Positions 10,868 through 22,372 of a stretch of DNA of 64,000 nucleotides are shown piece by piece. Source of the stretch: Hemileia vastatrix (Eukaryota > Basidiomycota > Pucciniomycetes > Pucciniales > Zaghouaniaceae); NCBI GenBank assembly GCA_030280995.1, contig JASXTE010000002.1:9934683-9998682 (forward strand). The letters are read 5' to 3'. Numbering within the stretch: position 1 is the stretch's first letter; the number at the start of each line of letters is the position of its first letter. A program made the translations under genes and the position numbers. Below the pieces are notes generated by a model. The model did not search any database, had not been told where the DNA came from, and saw only the letters and a list, made by a program, of their open reading frames with translations.

Positions 10868-11949
10868 GATTCTTCGGAATTTTAAAGAAAAAAACACTTT
10901 TTAATGTAGGAATTCTAAAAAAATAAGTCATTAATCAATGTGAATGAGGCTAAAAGTTGATAAAAATTTAGTAGCTTTAAATTAGTATGGTATTTTAATG
11001 TAATTCATGCATTTTAATTCATATTTGAATTTAATTAAAAAAATATATTTTTAAATTTCTAAATATTATTTGATGTTTATTAGGTCAGGTACTATGGGGA
11101 TAATAAAAAGTCTTAAGCTTTTATTTCTTGATAAAATCTGGAAAATAGTCTTCAACACATATTATTTTAAGATTTATATCAGTCTACCATACATCAAATT
11201 ATCTTTTTAAGAAAAATGTCTTTAGTCAGAGTGTGATATATGGAACACTCTGAACACAAGAGCTTCTTTTCTATAAGTATTATATGTTTCAATACTGAAT
11301 TTTATGACTAAGATACACCAACAAATATGAGTAGTAGTCTTTCTAGAAAATGCACAAAACTGAACCCTAACTCACAGTAAATTGAAAAAAGTCAAGTCAT
11401 TCAAGATGAAAATGGAGATTAAGGCAAAAGCTTGAATGAAATCAATCTGGGGAAAAACTGAACCTAGTTTGAAGATTAGTTGATGAACATTTTCTTTATG
11501 GGATTTCTCAACATTGGTCAGTGCTGAGTGACTCATCAGAAAAATCTACTCACAAATCAGTCAAAAATAAATCACTTGTCAGTGAATACTCAGCTTTGAA
11601 GAAAGGGAACACATTTTGGGGGCTTTAATTGTGACTAGGACTGGTGCTGTTAGAATGAATATGTAAATACTGCAAGTGAGACAGGAAATATGAACTAGAC
11701 CAAGGTATTTAGCAGGTTTTCAAAAATATTTACTTATTAATATCTTCCTCTCTCATGCTGCCTGTATGCACAATTCATGCCCTTAAATATTGCCCTACTA
11801 CTAATTATGGGTGCATGCTTCTATGTGATTCCCTACTGTTCTTGTACCCCAAGCCACCTCAGCTCTCAACATCTATTATTACATAGTAATTACTCAGAAA
11901 TTAATCAATAACAAATTATACAACTCCCATTTGACACTCTGTCAAAAAT
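10868..11949. other. AT-rich stretch, no gene seen
   Basis: There is no open frame of note. I see no recognisable transposon ends and no tRNA-like cloverleaf. Confidence 0.5.
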
Positions 11950-12240
11950 CAATCACATGTTAGAACCTTATTGCTTAAAATTCAGTCACTTCTCTGTAAC
12001 AACTTAGTCACTTCTTTGCAACAATTCATTTTCTTATCAGAAACCAGTAATTCACTCCTCAGTAATCTGTCAGTAACTTCTCATTAATCAGTCAGTCACT
12101 TCTTAGTAAGCAGTGAGTCACTTTTCAGTAACCAGTCAGTCACTTTTCAGTAACCAGCCAGTCACTTCTCAGGAATCAGTCAGACACCCCCCATTTACCA
12201 TTAAATCACTTCTAATTAGCCAGTAAGTCACTTCTATTTC
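11950..12240 (+). repeat. minisatellite of CAGTCACTTCTCAGTAA-like units
   Basis: CAGTCACTT with CTCAGTAA or TTCAGTAACC recurs about ten times at spacings of roughly 20-25 bp, most regularly at 12080-12180. Units vary by single bases and small indels. Confidence 0.75.
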
Positions 12241-12527
12241 AGTACTTATACAACTCTCAAATACTTTCTATTCATTATTTATTCACTAATCAGACATTTC
12301 TTGGATAAAACAAAATGACTTTTTATTCATTTCTCATACATTTATCAAGAAGTAATCAATTTTTTTTGGATATATTTTAGTAAAAGTTCAATAGATATTT
12401 AAAAAAAATCTAAGTTTATATTTTTAGTAGCATTTTAGTATCATTCACCATAAATCAATAGGGGGGGTTTAAAGAATTTTCAAAAATAACTCAATTGGAC
12501 TAATTAAATTTAGTTGAAAGCTTGATA
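12241..12527. other. AT-rich left flank of the copia element
   Basis: Nothing recognisable up to the copia target duplication at 12528. Confidence 0.5.
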
Positions 12528-12532
12528 GAAAG

Positions 12533-12940
12533 TATCAACAAAAAACCCTTCTTTGTCTTTGGTATAAAGCCAAGGAGTAGATTAGCAATGTGCGACTTGA
12601 AAAACTAATGAGCCAGTTATACCTGTAAATAGGACGGACTTTCTTGATCAAAAAGGTACAAAAAGTGGAACCTTTTATCTCATGGAGGTATCCCATTTAC
12701 AAGGTGGTTTCAACAAGGGCATAGTGCTACGGAGTGACAGAAAGGGATATTGTATAATGGGAATTGATAACGTAATGAAAAAGGAGATACTAGTGACTGA
12801 GCAAGTTCAGGCAGCAAATGCAGGGATAAAGTGGAACAAGAGGGATATACAAAAAAAAGAAAAACTGAGCAGAGATAATGTAGGAAACAACAAGGCAAGC
12901 TGAGCATGGAGAAAGCAAGATGTGAACGATTATTTTGACA
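12533..12940 (-). repeat. copia 3' LTR (408 bp)
   Basis: It is near-identical to 25495-25970 except for one 66-bp unit present twice there. The minus strand reads TGTCAAAATAATCGTTCACA at its start. A purine-rich tract (AATCAGGGGTAG, minus, 12952-12941) lies just upstream as the likely polypurine tract. Confidence 0.9.
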
Positions 12941-12959
12941 CTACCCCTGATTGGGAGGT

Positions 12960-15726
12960 TTCAGGTGAAAGCCCACAAGCATTACGAAATAAATTTAAAC
13001 TTTTTAGGGGTATGGACTTGGTGAGTCCATCCGCCAACATTTCAGCAGTAGGGGTGTACGGAGTATGAAGATTACCTGCTAGAACTTTTTCACAAAGCCA
13101 GTGGTACTGAACTTCAATATGCTTGGTTCAAACCTGAAAAATGGGATTTTTTGAGAGAGCAATAGCGCCCTGGTTATTGCCGAAAATAGTGAGAGGATGA
13201 GGTATGGGTAGAGACAGCAACTTGAATAAACTACGTAGCCAAATGACTTCCTGGCCAGAAGAAGTACAGGATCTGTATTCAGCCTCAGATGCAGATAAGG
13301 AAACAGTATGTTTTTTTTAGATTGCCATGAGATGGCCCCATTTTTAAAGATAAATACATATCCTGAGGTGGATCATCTGGTGTTGGGGAAGCCAGCCCAG
13401 TCAGCATCAGCAAACTCTGTAGGGGGTGACCATGAATGATTACCAATAGCAGCAGTCAGAGTCAGAGGATCTTGAGAATAAGTGAGGCAAAGATCAGTAG
13501 TGCCAGCAAGGTAGTGCAATATATGCTTGAAAGTGATCCAGTGATTGATTCCTGGCTCTTCCAGATGTTGAGAGAGTTGACTTACAGCAAATGCAAGGTC
13601 TGGTCGAGAACATTGCACAAGGTAGTTTAGGGAACCGACTGCACTACGATAGTTCACATTAAGTTTGGCAAATTTGAGTTTTTCTTCAGCAGTGGCAACA
13701 GTGAGATAATAATGAGGAAGCATTGGTGTTGCAACTTATTTGAAGGCGGAAATATCATATGACTTCAAGAGATTGAGAATGTAGGTTGGCTGAGATAGAC
13801 TAATTGTCTTGAGATCACTATGGCAAGAAATTTTCATTCCTAGGAAAATATTTTAGATCACCAACGAAATCCATGTTGTATTTTTTGGCAATGGAAATTT
13901 TAAGTTTGGTGAGATCCTTTCCAAAGACAGCCAGATTGTCCACATGAAGATAGACATAGATGGGATTGTCAGGACCTTTGGATAGAAACAGACATGGATC
14001 AGCATCTGAGACACTGAGACCTACTGAGGCAAAGAAGCGGTTGATTTCCTAGGACCAACATCTAGGGGATTGCTTGAGGCCATAAATTGATTTTTTTAAT
14101 CTAAGTGTGGGATTTTGAAAATGAGAATCTGTAGGGAAACTGGCAGGAACTTTCATGTACACTTCTTCAGCAAGAGAGCCATGAAGAAAGGCACCCTTAA
14201 AGTCCATGTTTTCCATCTGAAAGTTGTGTTCTCCACACATAGCCAGGAGAACTCGGAGCGTGGTCAGGCGGCCAGTAGGTGTGTAGGTATCAAAATAGTC
14301 AATACCACGTTTTTGAGAAAAGCCTTGAGCACAGAGGCAAGCCTTAAATTTAGAAATACTTCCGTCACTATTTTCTTTAACAGTAAAAACCCAGGTAGCA
14401 CCAATGGGCTTGGCGTCTGGAGGCTGCTCGCAAATTTCCCAAACTTTATGAGTGTCCATGTTGAGAAGCTCAGAATTAATGGCATCAATCCAAGAAGAGC
14501 CATGTTTACTGGTGAAAGCATCATGGTAGTGTTTGGGAATAGGAACATCAACTGCCAGAGGTAAAGTGGTAGACATGAGTGATCAATTGGGCTGTCTTCG
14601 GGCTTGAGGGTAGTTTAAGATATTTTTAGGATTGATTGATGAGTTGATTTCCTGTGGAGGTGCTTCAGTCTCAGGGATATAGGTAAAACATTCAGCAGCT
14701 GGAATCCTTCTTGGAGCAGGAGGAGTTTCATGAGCTTCTGATGCTGGAGGAATAGAAGGTGAAGTGGGAGGAGGTTTGTACATAGAAGAAGGACGAGAAG
14801 GCATGGAGGAAGAAACTGGAGTTTCCTCAGTGATTTGAGGGTATGGAAGAGTCAAAGGTAAAGTTTGACTGGATAGGGAATGATATGGAAAATTTTCTTC
14901 ATTAAAGAAAACATCGTGTGAGTATGAGATGCGGTGAGTTCATGGATCAAGTAATCTGTAGGAACTAAGTTTCTCATCAGATCCAATGAGGATCAGATGC
15001 TTAGCTGCAGAGGAAAATTTTCCTTCTCGTTTATGTTTAGGTATTATAGTGTAGGCACTACACCCAAAGGTGCAGAGATGCTGAAGTTTAGGAGGTACTC
15101 CAAACAATTTTTTGTAGGTAGAGAGCATATTTTGAGTGGAAGTGGGAGTGCAATTGTAGAGATATACTGCAGTTGTCACAGATTCAGCCCATAACTTTGG
15201 AGGTAAATTAGCATGAAAGAGAAGGGCCTTTGCCTTTTTGGTAGTAGTCCTATTCCCTCTTTCAGAAACAGGGTTCTGTTGAGGAGTATAGGGAGAAGTG
15301 GTGTGCATCTGGATGCCTTCCTCAAGGAGATACTCTTTAAATTCGTGATTCACAAATTCTCCTCCTCCATCATTAATTAAATGGCATATTTTTGTATCAA
15401 GGGATAATTCAATGGATTTTTTAAATTTCACAAAAGTTTTAAAGGTTTCATCTTTATTGTGCAGGATATAAATAAAATGATAAGAAGTGAAATAATTGGT
15501 TAATTGATAATAATATAAATTTCCTCCCACAGAGGGAGGAGATATTTTACCACTCAAGTCTGCATGAATGAATTCTAATAGACAAGTAGCTTTAGGAAGA
15601 GAGCCAGAAAAGGGCAGCTCATGTTGTTTAGATTTAACACAGCATTCACAAAAAAAATCAGGACTAGGAACAAAGGAAAGCAGGCGAGTTTTTAGGAGTT
15701 GGTCCATGACATGCGGGCCAGGGTGT
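12960..15726 (-). pseudogene. pol: copia pol, second part: integrase, reverse transcriptase, RNase H
   Basis: This joins to the protease part across the gypsy insert. Minus-strand order: CECCVKSKQHELPF (zinc-binding end of the integrase N-domain, about 15650); integrase core with HADLSG, INDGGGEF and a Glu in SERGNRT (15700-14940); a Pro/Ser-rich linker (14930-14586); RT from AINSELLNMDTHKVWE through FKGAFLHG and KSIYGLKQSPRCW (14520-14049); and RNase H with ADADWAG (about 13400). The RT active-site YVDD is HVDN near 13955, losing Tyr and the second Asp. In-frame stops at 14942-14940, 14585-14583, 13375-13373 and 13130-13128 are TGA; one TAG is at 14051-14049. Clearly inactive. Confidence 0.9.
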
Positions 15727-16503
15727 TGTCATGCGCCACGTGACACTCGAAGCGAAATTAACTCAATAAATCAATAATATCGAGTCCTAAATCTATACTC
15801 GAAGCGCAGAAAGCAATTCTCCATAGCAACTGCGATTTTCCTTTGTGTACTGCTATTTAACTGCGCTAGCCTAAACTCTAAATCTAAATTAGTCAATCTC
15901 CCAATAGGGTACCTTAGTCCTTTTCAATAAGCGACGCACAGCGCTAGGATCAATGAAATAGTATAGTAGTAGTTTTTTTTTCATTAAAGTTTTGTTAATT
16001 AATTAAAAGGGACAAATTGAGCATGAACGGATATTTAGTAGAGAGGGTCTAAGTGTATGTTAGTAATGGTCAATGGAACGGGAATGCTGTGATGGAAGGG
16101 AGGTCAATGCGAGGAGGAACAAAGGATATAAAAGGAGTTGGGTATTTGGTTCGATATTCCTTAGAATTAAATTATAATATCGTATTTACATTAATAGTGG
16201 TAAAAACCTTAAAAGTTAAATCATTGTTATTGTATCTTTCTTTTACCTTCTCAAATATTCATTTCTAAATCCTAAATTTTTGATTATTGAGTTTCCAACC
16301 CTTCGTGAGATTTTAAGAATTATTATTACCTTGGAACTAGTTTATAATTCTTCTCGATCGAACCTCGAACCTATAGCTATTACTTCGAGTGACCTTCGAA
16401 TCATTTCCTCGAATCATTCCTCTGTGCTTCGAAGAAGTTTCTAAAATCCCTCATCTCACTTACAGGAACATCCTCGACCTTGTGCGTAGGTCGTCCGGTG
16501 ACA
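15727..16503 (+). repeat. gypsy 5' LTR
   Basis: It begins TGTCATGCGCCACGTGACAC and ends GGTCGTCCGGTGACA. A TATA box (TATAAAAGG, 16127-16135) precedes the predicted RNA start at about 16163. The 71-codon frame inside each LTR starts at GTG and is identical in both, so it is not evidence for a gene. Confidence 0.95.
16127..16163 (+). promoter_or_regulatory. LTR core promoter and predicted transcription start
   Basis: TATAAAAGG at 16127-16135 lies 36 nt before 16163. The sequence from 16163 onward is the exact complement of the putative self-primer site at 16505-16518, which independently predicts the RNA 5' end there. The 3' LTR has the same box at 23833. Confidence 0.65.
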
Positions 16504-16504
16504 G

Positions 16505-16518
16505 TATAATTTAATTCT
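16505..16518 (+). other. putative self-primer binding site
   Basis: TATAATTTAATTCT, one base after the 5' LTR, is the perfect 14-nt reverse complement of AGAATTAAATTATA at 16163-16176 in the LTR. In Tf1 and the sushi class the primer for minus-strand DNA is the folded-back 5' end of the element RNA, not a tRNA. Position and fit agree with that mechanism, and I see no tRNA-like TGG site here. AT-richness raises the chance of a coincidental match. Confidence 0.65.
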
Positions 16519-16574
16519 CCGTAGTTCTCATTCTTTGCACTACTAGGTCTTTTTAGGTGCTTCTAAAATTTTAA

Positions 16575-17762
16575 ATGGCACCTGTTCAACGCACTCCTCC
16601 TACGGGCGCTACTACTAGAGCTCGCGCTAGAGGCAGGCCAACAGCCACAAGGTCTGTTTCTCGCACTCACTCTTTGGAACCACTCGACCTTAGGGAACGG
16701 CAACATTCAGTTCAATCTGTAGAAGACATTCCACAAGATTTTGAGGATTCTAGTGATGAAGAAGAAGGAGAGGATACAATGCATGAGGCACCATCCTCCC
16801 CTGCCAATCACCCTTCTGGCCAATCCTCAGAACCGGGACCATCTAACTCTCTGGAAGATTTCATGAGACTTTTTATGAAAACCCTTTCAAATCCAACGTC
16901 TTCAGAGGGATCTAAGTTCAAAACTCCTTCTATGAAATCTCCTGACGAATTCGACTGAGATCACCCCGACAGATTGCGACCCTTCTTGCAAACCTGCAAG
17001 CTACTGTTCCATAATGACCCTCGAACCTTTAACAGCAACCGATCAAAGGTTGTTTACGCTTCTTCATTCCTAGCTGGGAAAGCAGCAAGATGGTTCAAAC
17101 CTTATCTACTCATGCTTTCTTCGACAGAAACCCACTTACTTATCAATAATTGGGAAAAGTTCGAAGACCAACTTTTTACGTTGTTTGGGGACCCTAATCA
17201 AACGGACAACGCAGAAATTGAACTTGATTTTCTTCGCATGAGTGATAATGGTAAAGCCTCTGAATATATCTTGAACTTCAGAGCACTTCAAACTCGAGTA
17301 GGTTGGAATGATGCTGCCCTTAAGTATCATTTCAAGAAAGGACTTCCTTCGAGGATTCTGGATCAATTAAATCTTCACGGTCAGAAGATGACTACTTTAA
17401 CGGATTTAATGGATCGAACCCTCGAACTTGACGGCGTTTATCAAGGATGACTTCAACATCGTCGATATGCCAACAAATCTCAAGGCCTAAATTTTAAATC
17501 GGGACCTTCTTCACACCCACAACCAAATCAATCCTCCTCGACTCAATCCAAACCCAATAAGGGAAAGGATAAACCTCAACCAAAAGGCTCGACCCCAGGC
17601 GATATCAGCAAAGTACTGGACCCTAAAGGGGAACTTAAAGAAGCTGAGAGGAAGAGAAGAGCAGATAATGGGTTATGTATGTATTGTGGGGGTAAGCACA
17701 AGTTGAATGACTGTGTAAAGTTGAAGGAAAGAGAAGGTACTAGTTTGAAGTCAAAAAACTAG
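16575..17762 (+). pseudogene. gag: gypsy gag (capsid and zinc knuckle), two in-frame TGA stops
   Basis: Gag forms the particle that packages the element RNA. The frame opens with ATG 72 nt after the LTR. An acidic, Pro/Ser-rich N-terminus (to about 16930) is followed by a capsid-like domain (RPFLQTCKLLF... FLAGKAARWFKPYL... LFGDPNQTDNAEIELDFLRM... YILNFRAL, about 16974-17450). A single zinc knuckle CMYCGGKHKLNDC near 17680-17715 has the C-X2-C-X3-H-X4-C pattern, one residue shorter than usual. TGA codons at 16956-16958 and 17448-17450 interrupt it. The natural stop is TAG at 17760-17762, directly after a slippery heptamer. Confidence 0.9.
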
Positions 17763-17796
17763 TAGATAGTTTACTTGTGTGCAAAGCAAACTATCT
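17753..17796 (+). promoter_or_regulatory. -1 ribosomal frameshift signal between gag and pol
   Basis: The heptamer A-AAA-AAC (17753-17759) is phased for -1 slippage in the gag frame, and the next codon is the gag stop TAG. Four bases later a perfect 9-bp stem (17764-17772 AGATAGTTT with 17788-17796 AAACTATCT) closes a 15-nt loop. Pol is in the -1 frame and open from the heptamer onward. Sushi-type elements and the derived PEG10 gene use the same kind of signal. Confidence 0.75.
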
Positions 17797-20700
17797 TATC
17801 TCTCCCAGTGCACAGAACCTCCATGTCTTAAGGACTGGAGTTGCCTTAAACCGCTTGAGATTCATTCTTTTTAAGGAGGATATCCCCTTCAGTTGTCTTA
17901 TAGACTCTGGAGCTTCAATTTCTTTTGTTAGTTTATCTTTTGCCGAGAAGCTTCAACTAACATTTACAGATATCGATCGAACTCCCATCTATTTGGTCGA
18001 ATCAGAGGAATCCAAATATTGGGTAAGTAAGAAAGTTTTATGGGTTTTCAACTTTCCGAATTTTCCCCCCTTCGAGTGGGAATTATCAGTCTTGGACGCC
18101 CCAAGGATGGACGATACCATTCTTGGCCATGAATTTTTAACGCATTGGAATCCCGAAATTGATTGGACTAGGGGATTGATCACCCCACACTCTAAGTATA
18201 TTTCTGATTCTTCAATGCAGGTCAATAGGGAGTTAAACAACCCGCCTGACAACGTCCTGCTAGAGGACAAATCTCTGCCAGATGACTTGCAAGCATCTGT
18301 ACCTTCTTTAAATGAGCTATTGGCTAACCCTTCTAGCTCGATGACTTCACTCGAAGAGGATTTAAATTGCCTCGAAGTAATCGAATTATGCTCTCTCAAT
18401 ACAGGTATCCCCTTGACAGATTCTCTTGAAGATGAAGAGGACGACCAAATAAACGTTGAAGCCATCAAATCAACTCTACCGGAAATCTACCACGATTTCC
18501 TCGATGTTTTCTCAATCCGCAAGGCCGATAAGTTACCACCTCATTGACCCTACGACCATCAAATAGAGTTAATAGGCCCAGTACCTCCGGCAGGTCCTGT
18601 CTATTCTTTATCGAAGGACGAATCTCAAGTTCTTCGAGACTACATTGCAGAGAATGTAGCCAAAGGTTTCATCAGAGCCAGTAAATCTCCAACCGGCTCC
18701 CCTGTCCTCTTTGTAAAAAAGAAGGACGGTAGTCTTAGGTTGTGTGTTGACTATAGAAAGCTCAACACAGTCACTAAGAAGAATGCATATCCTGTTCCTC
18801 CTATGTCATTACTTCTTACCCTTTTCAATGGTGCTAATTTCTTTTCTAAAATTGATCTTAGAGGCGCTTACAATATTATCCGCATTGCGGAAGGTCATGA
18901 ACCACTTACTGCAATGCGCACTAGATTTGGTAGTTTTGAATATTTAGTTATGCCTTTTGGATTATGTAACGCACCTTCAACTTTTCAAACTTTTGTTAAT
19001 GATATCTTTCAAGATGTTGTTGAACAATTTGTAGTCGTCTATTTAGATGATATTTTAATATTCTCAAAAACACTGGATGAACATATTCATCATGTTTGAC
19101 AGGTCCTAAATCGTCTTCGAGATCATGGTCTCTACGCCAAGCATAATAAATACGAATTCCACCTCAAATCAATTGATTTTTTGGGTTTTACGTTGTCCAC
19201 TGACGGTTTAGTCATGGATGACAAAAAAGTCCAGAAAATCCTGGAATGGCCTGAGCCCAAAAACATTAAATCACTCCAAGGATTTTTGGGTTTTGCAAAC
19301 TTCTATAGAAGATTTATTAAAGATTACTCTAAAACTATTTCCAATCTTACTTCTCTTCTTAGAAAAGATATTCCTTTTGTTTTTACTTCTACAGCACAAA
19401 AGGAATTCGAAGCACTAAAAACGGCGTTCACCACAGCCCCAATTCTTCAGCATTTTGATCCTTCTGCCTCGACAATAGTTGAGACAGATGCAAGCGATTA
19501 TGCTATTGCAGGGGTCATCTCCCAATTAAATCCTGAAACAAATTTGTTTCATCCTGTTGCTTTTGAGTCACGCAAACTCATAGCCGCGGAATTAAATTAT
19601 GAAATTCATGACAAAGAGCTTTTAGCTATTATCCATTGTCTTAAAAAATGGTGTTCTTTTCTTCTCAGCCTAGATAGTCCTTTTCAAATTTTAACAGATC
19701 ATAATGCTTTGAAATACTTCATGTCTTCTAAAGTGTTAACCAGGCGTCAAGCCAGGTGGGCTGAATTTTTGTCTGAATTTTCTTTCTCTATTTCCTATCG
19801 CCCAGGAAAAAACTGCATTGTCCCAGATATCTTGTCACTTCGGGACAACGTTTACCCACAGCGGGGGGACGCATTTGCTGACAAGAACCCAGCAAATGTG
19901 CAATCAATCTTCAACGAATCAATGTTAACGACTCATCAACTTAATTCGATGACAATTCAATCTTTTCGAAATCCACTATCCAACATCCTCGAAGCTCAGT
20001 CAAAGGACGATTATTGTTTAGGGTTAAAAGACAAAATACTCTCGAAGCAAGGGGCCAAAAGATTTAGTATTGAATCAGGTCTATTAGTCTTCGAAGGTAG
20101 AGTAGTCATACCCGACAACAATGAGATAAAATTATGGATTTTCAATAGTCGACATGATTCTCCGTTAGCTGGTCATTTTGGGGTTGATAAAACCTACCAG
20201 TTAATAGCAAGGGATTTCTTCTGGCCAGGTATGACCAAGGAAATCAAGGCCTATATAAAAGCTTGTTACGAATGTAATAGGAATAAGGCTCCCCGTCACC
20301 GGAAGCATGGGTTGCTTCAACCACTTCCTATTCCCTCTAAACCTTGGGAATCTTTATCGATGGATTTCATTTCTCAACTTCCTATTTCTAATGATTTTGA
20401 TGCTATATTAGTAATAGTAGATAGATTTTCAAAAATGTCTATTTTTATTAAAACCACTACTACTGCTACAGCAGAAGATTTGTCAAAATTGTTTTTAGAA
20501 TATGTATTTTCTAAACACGGCTTACCAAATGATATTATTTCAGATAGAGGCTCATTGTTTGTATCCACATTCTGGACCCAACTGTGTCGACAACTCAATA
20601 TCACGAAGAATCTCTCCACAGCCTATCACCCTGAAACCGATGGTCAAACAGAAAGAGTTAACCAAATCCTCGAACAATATCTTCGAATGTATGTTAGTTA

Positions 20701-21408
20701 CCAACAAGACGATTGGACCACATGGCTACCATTGGCCGAATTTTCTTATAATAACTCGACTCATTCTTCGACACGACAATCTCCCTTCGAAACCATTTAT
20801 GGACGACATCCTCGATTCAACTCAATTCATGTAGGAACTAATCATCCTGCGGAACATTATCTTCCAACCATATCACGACTCAAGAAGAATTTAAATCAAA
20901 CTTGGAATTAGCAATTCAAAGGTACAAGGAACAGGCCGACAAACATCGACAAACTGCTCCTTCTTTTAAACCAGGCGACAAAGTATGGCTCGACGCACGA
21001 AATATTAGAACGACTCAACCATCAAAGAAACTGGCTGAAAAACGCTTGGGACCATTCGAAATCGACTCTGAAGTCTCTAAAACTGCATTTTGACTCAAGT
21101 TACCTCCTAAATGGCAGGCAATTCACCCTGTTTTCCATGTATCTCTCCTGGAACTGGCTCGAGAAATATACCCGGGCAAGAACCAACCCCCTCCCAAACC
21201 GGTCGAAGTAGAAGATCATCTAGAGTGGGAAGTAAGTCGTATCCTTGATTCAAGAATACGCAAGGGGAAACTTCAATACCTCGTGGAATGGGAAGGCTTC
21301 CTCAATGACTCAGACAAAACATCCTGGAAACCAGCCATCAATGTTTCTAACACTCCTGAACTCCTAAAATCTTTTCATGCGAAATATCCTTTAAAACCAA
21401 AACCTTAA
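17759..21408 (+). pseudogene. pol: gypsy pol: protease, RT, RNase H, integrase, chromodomain
   Basis: Order: protease with LIDSGAS (about 17900); RT with CVDYRKLNTVTKK, SKIDLRGAYN, MPFGLCNAPSTFQ and intact YLDD (about 18740-19099); RNase H with VETDASDYAIAGV and NYEIHDKELLAI (about 19480-19640); integrase zinc domain H...GHFG...C.EC (about 20150-20280); catalytic core with VDRFSK, ISDRGS and the Glu in TERVNQILEQYLR (to about 20700); GPF module near 21050; and a chromodomain EWEVSRILDSRIRKGKLQYLVEWEGF...TSWKP (about 21220-21335). TGA stops at 18545, 19097 and 21091 and a frameshift near 20870 interrupt it. All RT and integrase catalytic residues remain. Confidence 0.93.
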
Positions 21409-22372
21409 AATTTCTTTACTTAAAATTTTTTTTTTCTTTTTCTTTCTTTCTTTAAAATCTAAAACACCTCTTAAATTTCTTAGCCTTGTTTTCTTTTTTC
21501 TCTCTTCTTTTTTCTTTCTTCTCCTTCTATAAAATTCCTCCAAAACCAACTAAAAATAAAATCAAAAATAAAATTAAATACAATAAAATAAAATAAAATA
21601 AAATCAAAATTAAAATTAAATAAAATAAAATTAAATTAAATTAAATAAAATAAAATAAAATAAAATAGAATAAACATAAATAATAAAATAAAATAAAAAA
21701 CTCATAAATCTCTCTAAATATTTTCTTTCTTTTCTTCTTCAATTCTTTAAATACATTCTTTTCTTAAATTTAAAATTCTCTTCAAAAATTTCTCTTTCAA
21801 AAAAAATTTATTCTCTCTTTTAAAGACTTTCTTTCCTTTGAATCATCAAATCCTGTATGGCACGACCATTTCCTCGAACTTAACTTCAACCCCTGAATCT
21901 CCCTATAATAATTCTTTGAAACAAATAAATCTTCTTTTCAAACTCTCTTAAATTCTACACTTTGTTTTTTTCTTTTCTTTCTCCTCTTTTTCAAACTAAA
22001 ATTTCTTAAAAAAAAAAAAAAAAAAAAATTTAAATCCTCAATTTAACAAACTCATCTCAATCACAAAACCGTTTCTTTTTCTCTCTCTTTTCTCACATAA
22101 AAATTTTCCTTTTAAAAACACTAAAACTTCCTTCAATTAAAACAACCTTTTTTCTTTCTTTAAAATTCTTCTTTCAAATTCTAAAATTTTTTATTTAAAA
22201 CTTCTTTTTTCTTTTTTTTTTCTCTTCTTTTTCTCTCTCTCAAATCTTGTAAAATTAACAACATTCACCTACAATATAAAAAAAAAATAATACTAATAAT
22301 AAAATAAAATAAAAATAAAATAAAACTAAAATACATTTTTTTTCTTCTACTTCTTTCCATCTCCTGTTCATT
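21409..22372. other. low-complexity A/T tract between pol and the antisense gene
   Basis: It consists of TTTCTTT runs and many AAATAAAATAAAATAAA repeats (21560-21700, 22290-22330). There is no open frame. It lies 3' of both converging genes and may hold their polyadenylation sites. Confidence 0.6.

Noticed and set aside
11950..12240. Regularly spaced short repeats, considered as CRISPR-like
   Set aside because: Units vary, spacers are too short and themselves repeat-derived, and the context is a eukaryotic transposon-rich region.
14115..14564. 149-codon plus-strand frame
   Set aside because: It is a shadow of the copia RT on the other strand, which has clear RT motifs.
16053..16268. 71-codon frame in the gypsy 5' LTR, repeated identically at 23759-23974
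   Set aside because: It starts at GTG and its identity merely reflects the two near-identical LTRs; it overlaps the promoter and predicted RNA start.
17777..17779. Separate start codon for gypsy pol near 17777
   Set aside because: The codon there is GTG, the frame is open upstream to the slippery heptamer, and the frameshift signal explains pol expression.
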